A DNA stretch of 64,000 nucleotides from Paenibacillus_AB hodogayensis. Its GTDB lineage: Bacteria > Bacillota > Bacilli > Paenibacillales > NBRC-103111. Position numbers and translations under genes: made by a program. The stretch covers positions 62,001 to 126,000 of the forward strand of contig NZ_BAAAYO010000017.1 of assembly GCF_039536325.1 (NCBI RefSeq), written 5' to 3'. Positions within the stretch are counted from its first letter, which is position 1, and the number at the start of each line of letters is the position of its first letter. Below the pieces are notes generated by a model that did not search any database, was not told the DNA's origin, and worked only from the letters and a program-made list of their open reading frames with translations. Of this stretch, positions 61,331 to 64,000 are shown one piece after another.

Positions 61331-62678
61331 TGAACTTGAACTAAAAGATATGTTTAATGAAACAAAATTACCACCAATCCATTTGGAGGAAAAATTCCAG
61401 ATAGTGGATGATTTATACAAAACTGCTAAATTAAGAAAGATGGTTCCTCACAAATGGGTGTTAGCAGGAATTAGCTTTTTAGTTATTGTCCTGCTTGCAG
61501 GGGCTGTATCCTACCTCCCGGTTTCAGCGGAGCAACTCCAAAGGATACCATTCATTGGAAAACTGTTCTCTGGGAATATCTTCTCAATTGCTGGGGATAG
61601 CGGCATTAATATTGGCCAAAACGCTGGCCTGTCTACTGAGGTTCCTTTAATAGCTAGCGATCAAGGCGTGACTATTAAGCTGCAAGATGCTTTGTTTGAT
61701 GGAGCCAGACTTTCTATTAGCTATGAAATTAATTCTGTAAAGCCTGATAACCTAATGTTTATCAACCTCACCAACATTACTGTAGCAGTTAATGGAGTCC
61801 AGCTAAAAGCAGCTACATTTGGGACAAAGCCTCGTCAAATAAATGCAAATCAGACCATAGGCATCTTAACTGTCGATATAGATCAGATGGAATGGATAGA
61901 AAAATTTATATTGGAGCTAAACATAAACGAAATAAGAGCCGCAGACCTAGGGGAAACAAGTAAAATCACTGGAAAGTGGAGTTTTAAGCTACCCATTGAA
62001 AATCATGCATTAGAGAATAGCAAATATAAAAAGCTAGTAGAAGGGCCTTCAGCAAAGTCTGAAAACGGAGAGTTTCAATTGACCGATTATTTGATTACAC
62101 CAATAACGACAAAATTGGGATATCGTTTTGAAGGGAATACAGAATGGCTGAGATTTCAAGTCAAAGACGGAAAAGGAATGATTATTGACTGGCTAGATAG
62201 TCGTGGTTCTGACACCACAGCGAATGGAGTTATCGGTACTTCTAGATATGTTCCTCTTCCCGAAGGAACGAAGGAGATTTTTGTAACGCCGTATCACTTG
62301 CTCCCCGATCGTAGGAGTGATGAACTAAAGAAAGTCAAAGTCAACCTGACGGACAATTACCCCATTACTTTATCTCAAGGAAACGTTGGGGAGATCCGTG
62401 TAAACAAAGTAGAATTTCAAACTGAAAAGACATTGATCTATTATGAGGTGATAGGAAAGAACCCTCATGTCCAATCCGCTTCATTATGGATGGAGACATC
62501 AGACGGTCAGATGGTTATTTCCGGGCCTGGCAACCGTAAGCGAATCAGTGATTCCACCTATAGTTACGTATTAGAATACCCTGCTCTTAACCCCAATGAG
62601 TCATATGTGTTAGGTACGATGATACAGACGGATCTTAAGCTTCTAGAGGAGTTAACGCTTAAACTCATTGTAGAGTAA
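61308..62678 (+). CDS. DUF4179-type anti-sigma factor / membrane protein
   Basis: The 456-residue protein has a short cytoplasmic N-terminus (MGEAFHTDELELKDMFNETK), one membrane helix at about residues 46-70 (WVLAGISFLVIVLLAGAVSY) and a large extracellular region with beta-sandwich repeats typical of DUF4179/DUF5643 proteins (SYEINSVKPDNLMFINLTNI). Such proteins are encoded after ECF sigma genes and act as anti-sigma factors. I chose ATG 61308, nine bases after TAAGGAGG; the ATG at 61299 abuts that site. A terminator follows. Confidence 0.88.
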   Translation: MGEAFHTDELELKDMFNETKLPPIHLEEKFQIVDDLYKTAKLRKMVPHKWVLAGISFLVIVLLAGAVSYLPVSAEQLQRIPFIGKLFSGNIFSIAGDSGINIGQNAGLSTEVPLIASDQGVTIKLQDALFDGARLSISYEINSVKPDNLMFINLTNITVAVNGVQLKAATFGTKPRQINANQTIGILTVDIDQMEWIEKFILELNINEIRAADLGETSKITGKWSFKLPIENHALENSKYKKLVEGPSAKSENGEFQLTDYLITPITTKLGYRFEGNTEWLRFQVKDGKGMIIDWLDSRGSDTTANGVIGTSRYVPLPEGTKEIFVTPYHLLPDRRSDELKKVKVNLTDNYPITLSQGNVGEIRVNKVEFQTEKTLIYYEVIGKNPHVQSASLWMETSDGQMVISGPGNRKRISDSTYSYVLEYPALNPNESYVLGTMIQTDLKLLEELTLKLIVE

Positions 62679-62724
62679 GCAAAAAACTATACCCTAGCAG
62701 CTATAATAGTACTGTCAATTTAGA

Positions 62725-62752
62725 AAAAACCCTCCGGATTGGAGGGTTTTTA
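62725..62752 (+). terminator. Intrinsic terminator after the anti-sigma gene
   Basis: AAAAACCCTCC and GGAGGGTTTTT form a perfect 11-bp stem with a 5-base loop. Confidence 0.92.
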
Positions 62753-62774
62753 CATTTATATCCATACGTTTGCA

Positions 62775-62803
62775 CCTGGTGACAGCGACGCTGGTACTAC
62801 CCC
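62775..62803. repeat. 29-bp exact repeat, copy 2
   Basis: Identical to 20417-20445. It lies between the anti-sigma terminator and the broken solute-binding-protein gene. Confidence 0.75.
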
Positions 62804-62991
62804 ATATAGAACAGAATGACAGTTAAAAATGGGGCGGCTTTTGATAAACAGTATGAAAAAGGGAAAGGGGCAGGGGTGATATACTTGTGAAAACGCTGCC
62901 AGTTGAGGAGGCGAATCGGGTGGCTGCGGGCAGCGTAAACAACGACAAGTGAAAGGTAAAGAACGCATATCCTCAAACAAACGAGTTTGTG

Positions 62992-63482
62992 AAGTCGAAA
63001 AATTTGACCATTTGCTCGTATTTACACAGGACGTATCAACGCTGAACTGGGATATGACCTCGTTCCCGAGATTCAAGGAAGCATCTGATCCGGGGCACAA
63101 TCTTACCCGACCTATTTTGCGGTGACATCGACGAGTAAGCACAAGGAAGCTGCGATGGAGGTCATCAAGTTTTTGACTTCGGATGAAAATCAGATGGAAC
63201 TGTCCAAACTGGGCAATATGCCGGTGCTGAAAAAAGCCGCGGTCCGGAATGCGTTCGGGCAAGAGACGCGGTACGCCAGCAAAAACCTGAAGTCTGTTTA
63301 TTATGTAAAAGCTCGCCGATTATGCCGAAAACGATTTACGATGACATTGTATTCACTACTACTTACGGGAAATACTACCGCGACCTTGCGGCGGGGAAGA
63401 TCGACATCAACACGGCGTTTCGTCATATGGAGGAAGAAGGCAATAAAAGATTGAAGAACTGAAAGCCAAGCTGAAGCAATAG
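62992..63482 (+). pseudogene. Solute-binding protein gene, C-terminal remnant
   Basis: Frames read EKFDHLLVFTQDVSTLNWDM, then a shift to YPTYFAVTSTSKHKEAAMEV and IKFLTSDENQMELSKLGNMP, then another shift to PIMPKTIYDDIVFTTTYGKY and a last one to KIEELKAKLKQ with the stop. The N-terminal two-thirds with the lipoprotein signal are missing. These segments match the hinge and C-terminal lobe of family 1 binding proteins. It sits directly before a Tat beta-helix gene, so the binding-protein/exported-protein pair existed here too before decay. Confidence 0.85.
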
Positions 63483-63543
63483 CTCCTAGGCAGCTCAAGC
63501 AATCTGCACCTTGCTTTGAGAAGTACACAATCAGAAGGATGGG

Positions 63544-64000
63544 ATGTCCATGAGTGATCATTTCAAGCAAGAAATGAGCCGAAGAAAGTTGCTGGTAACC
63601 GCTGGCCTGGCTGGTGTAGCGGCAGTTTCAACTGGTCTTTTGAGCAGTTCGTTTGCCCAAAATGCGGGAGTGACCGACGAGGTGTACAGCGAGCAAAATC
63701 CAGGAGATATTCGTGTATACGACAACTCCATTCAAGCAGCATTAGACGCAACCAATTGTGCGATTATGCCCTACGACTACACCCTTAGCGCGGATATTTA
63801 CTTAAAATCCGGCCAGACCATTCGAACCATAAATGGAGCCGTTGTCGATACGGCTGGTCATACGATTCGGACGCAAGTTGTCTCTCCTGTATCCTATTGG
63901 TCAGAGACAGCAGGAAATCCGATGAGACGGCTTACTACGTCCGCTGCACCAGGGGCGACATCGATTCAACTGGATAATGTCACCGATTATTCATGTAGGA
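63544..64000 (+). CDS. Tat-exported protein, probably beta-helix type, cut by window edge
   Basis: The 152 visible residues start with a twin-arginine signal (EMSRRKLLVTAGLAGVAAVS) ending near SSFAQNA. They continue IRVYDNSIQAALDATNCAIM and PYDYTLSADIYLKSGQTIRT, which resembles the opening of a beta-helix (phage-tail/pectate-lyase-like) fold as in the 36458 protein. ATGs at 63544 and 63550 are in frame; AGAAGGATGGG lies upstream of both, and I used the first. The C-terminal part lies beyond the window. The gene follows a broken solute-binding-protein gene. Confidence 0.75.
   Translation, partial: MSMSDHFKQEMSRRKLLVTAGLAGVAAVSTGLLSSSFAQNAGVTDEVYSEQNPGDIRVYDNSIQAALDATNCAIMPYDYTLSADIYLKSGQTIRTINGAVVDTAGHTIRTQVVSPVSYWSETAGNPMRRLTTSAAPGATSIQLDNVTDYSCR

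Noticed and set aside
1..64000. tRNA or rRNA genes
   Set aside because: No cloverleaf-like or conserved rRNA sequence was recognised by eye. A tRNA scan would be needed to exclude a single missed tRNA.

Overview
The window reads as a low- to mid-GC, spore-former-type Firmicute, most likely Paenibacillus. This rests on protein style, not on any marker RNA: lipoprotein solute-binding proteins, Tat-exported beta-helix proteins, a FIMAH-type C-terminal domain, AraC regulators with cupin-like sensor halves, strong AGGAGG-type ribosome sites, frequent TTG/GTG starts, and a cydABDC operon of Bacillales type. No rRNA, tRNA or CRISPR array was seen.

Layout. 1-5415: the 3' part of a very large secreted beta-helix protein and a serine beta-lactamase-type hydrolase. 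5700-16900: a loose run of small accessory genes (DUF2691-like protein, truncated GNAT, two VOC proteins, two SRPBCC proteins, HAD phosphatase, sigma factor with a SnoaL-like tail, Ldh_2-type oxidoreductase, lipase). It is mixed with decayed genes (FAD oxidoreductase, penicillin-binding protein, IS110) and a dispersed repeat family. 17300-26600: sulfatase, complete IS630 element, Tat beta-helix protein, FAD oxidoreductase, and fragments of a sulfatase, a trypsin-like protease and other genes. 27400-39500: two modules pairing a lipoprotein solute-binding protein with an exported multidomain or beta-helix protein, plus two AraC regulators. 39900-48350: ordinary chromosome, with an MFS remnant, gap, a divergent TetR gene and cydABDC. 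48400-51100: degraded DNA holding a nucleotidyltransferase gene between two copies of a structured, cassette-like repeat. 51100-59400: AraC regulator, amidohydrolase plus Rieske protein, a 1464-residue carbohydrate-active protein and another solute-binding protein. 59500-64000: Tn3-family transposase remnant inside an SGNH hydrolase gene, an ECF sigma/anti-sigma pair, a broken solute-binding protein and the start of another Tat beta-helix protein.

How the genes work together. The dominant theme is extracellular polysaccharide handling. Exported beta-helix and CBM proteins would bind or cut a glycan, lipoprotein binding proteins would capture the products, a sulfatase and FAD oxidoreductases may remove decorations, and AraC regulators sit beside the clusters. 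Not one ABC permease gene is present, so all the binding proteins are orphans, and the binding-protein/exported-protein pairing recurs four times. A second theme is decay: more than a dozen broken genes lie next to repeats or insertion-sequence remnants.

Limits. All domain and family names come from reading the translations by eye. No similarity search or folding program was run.
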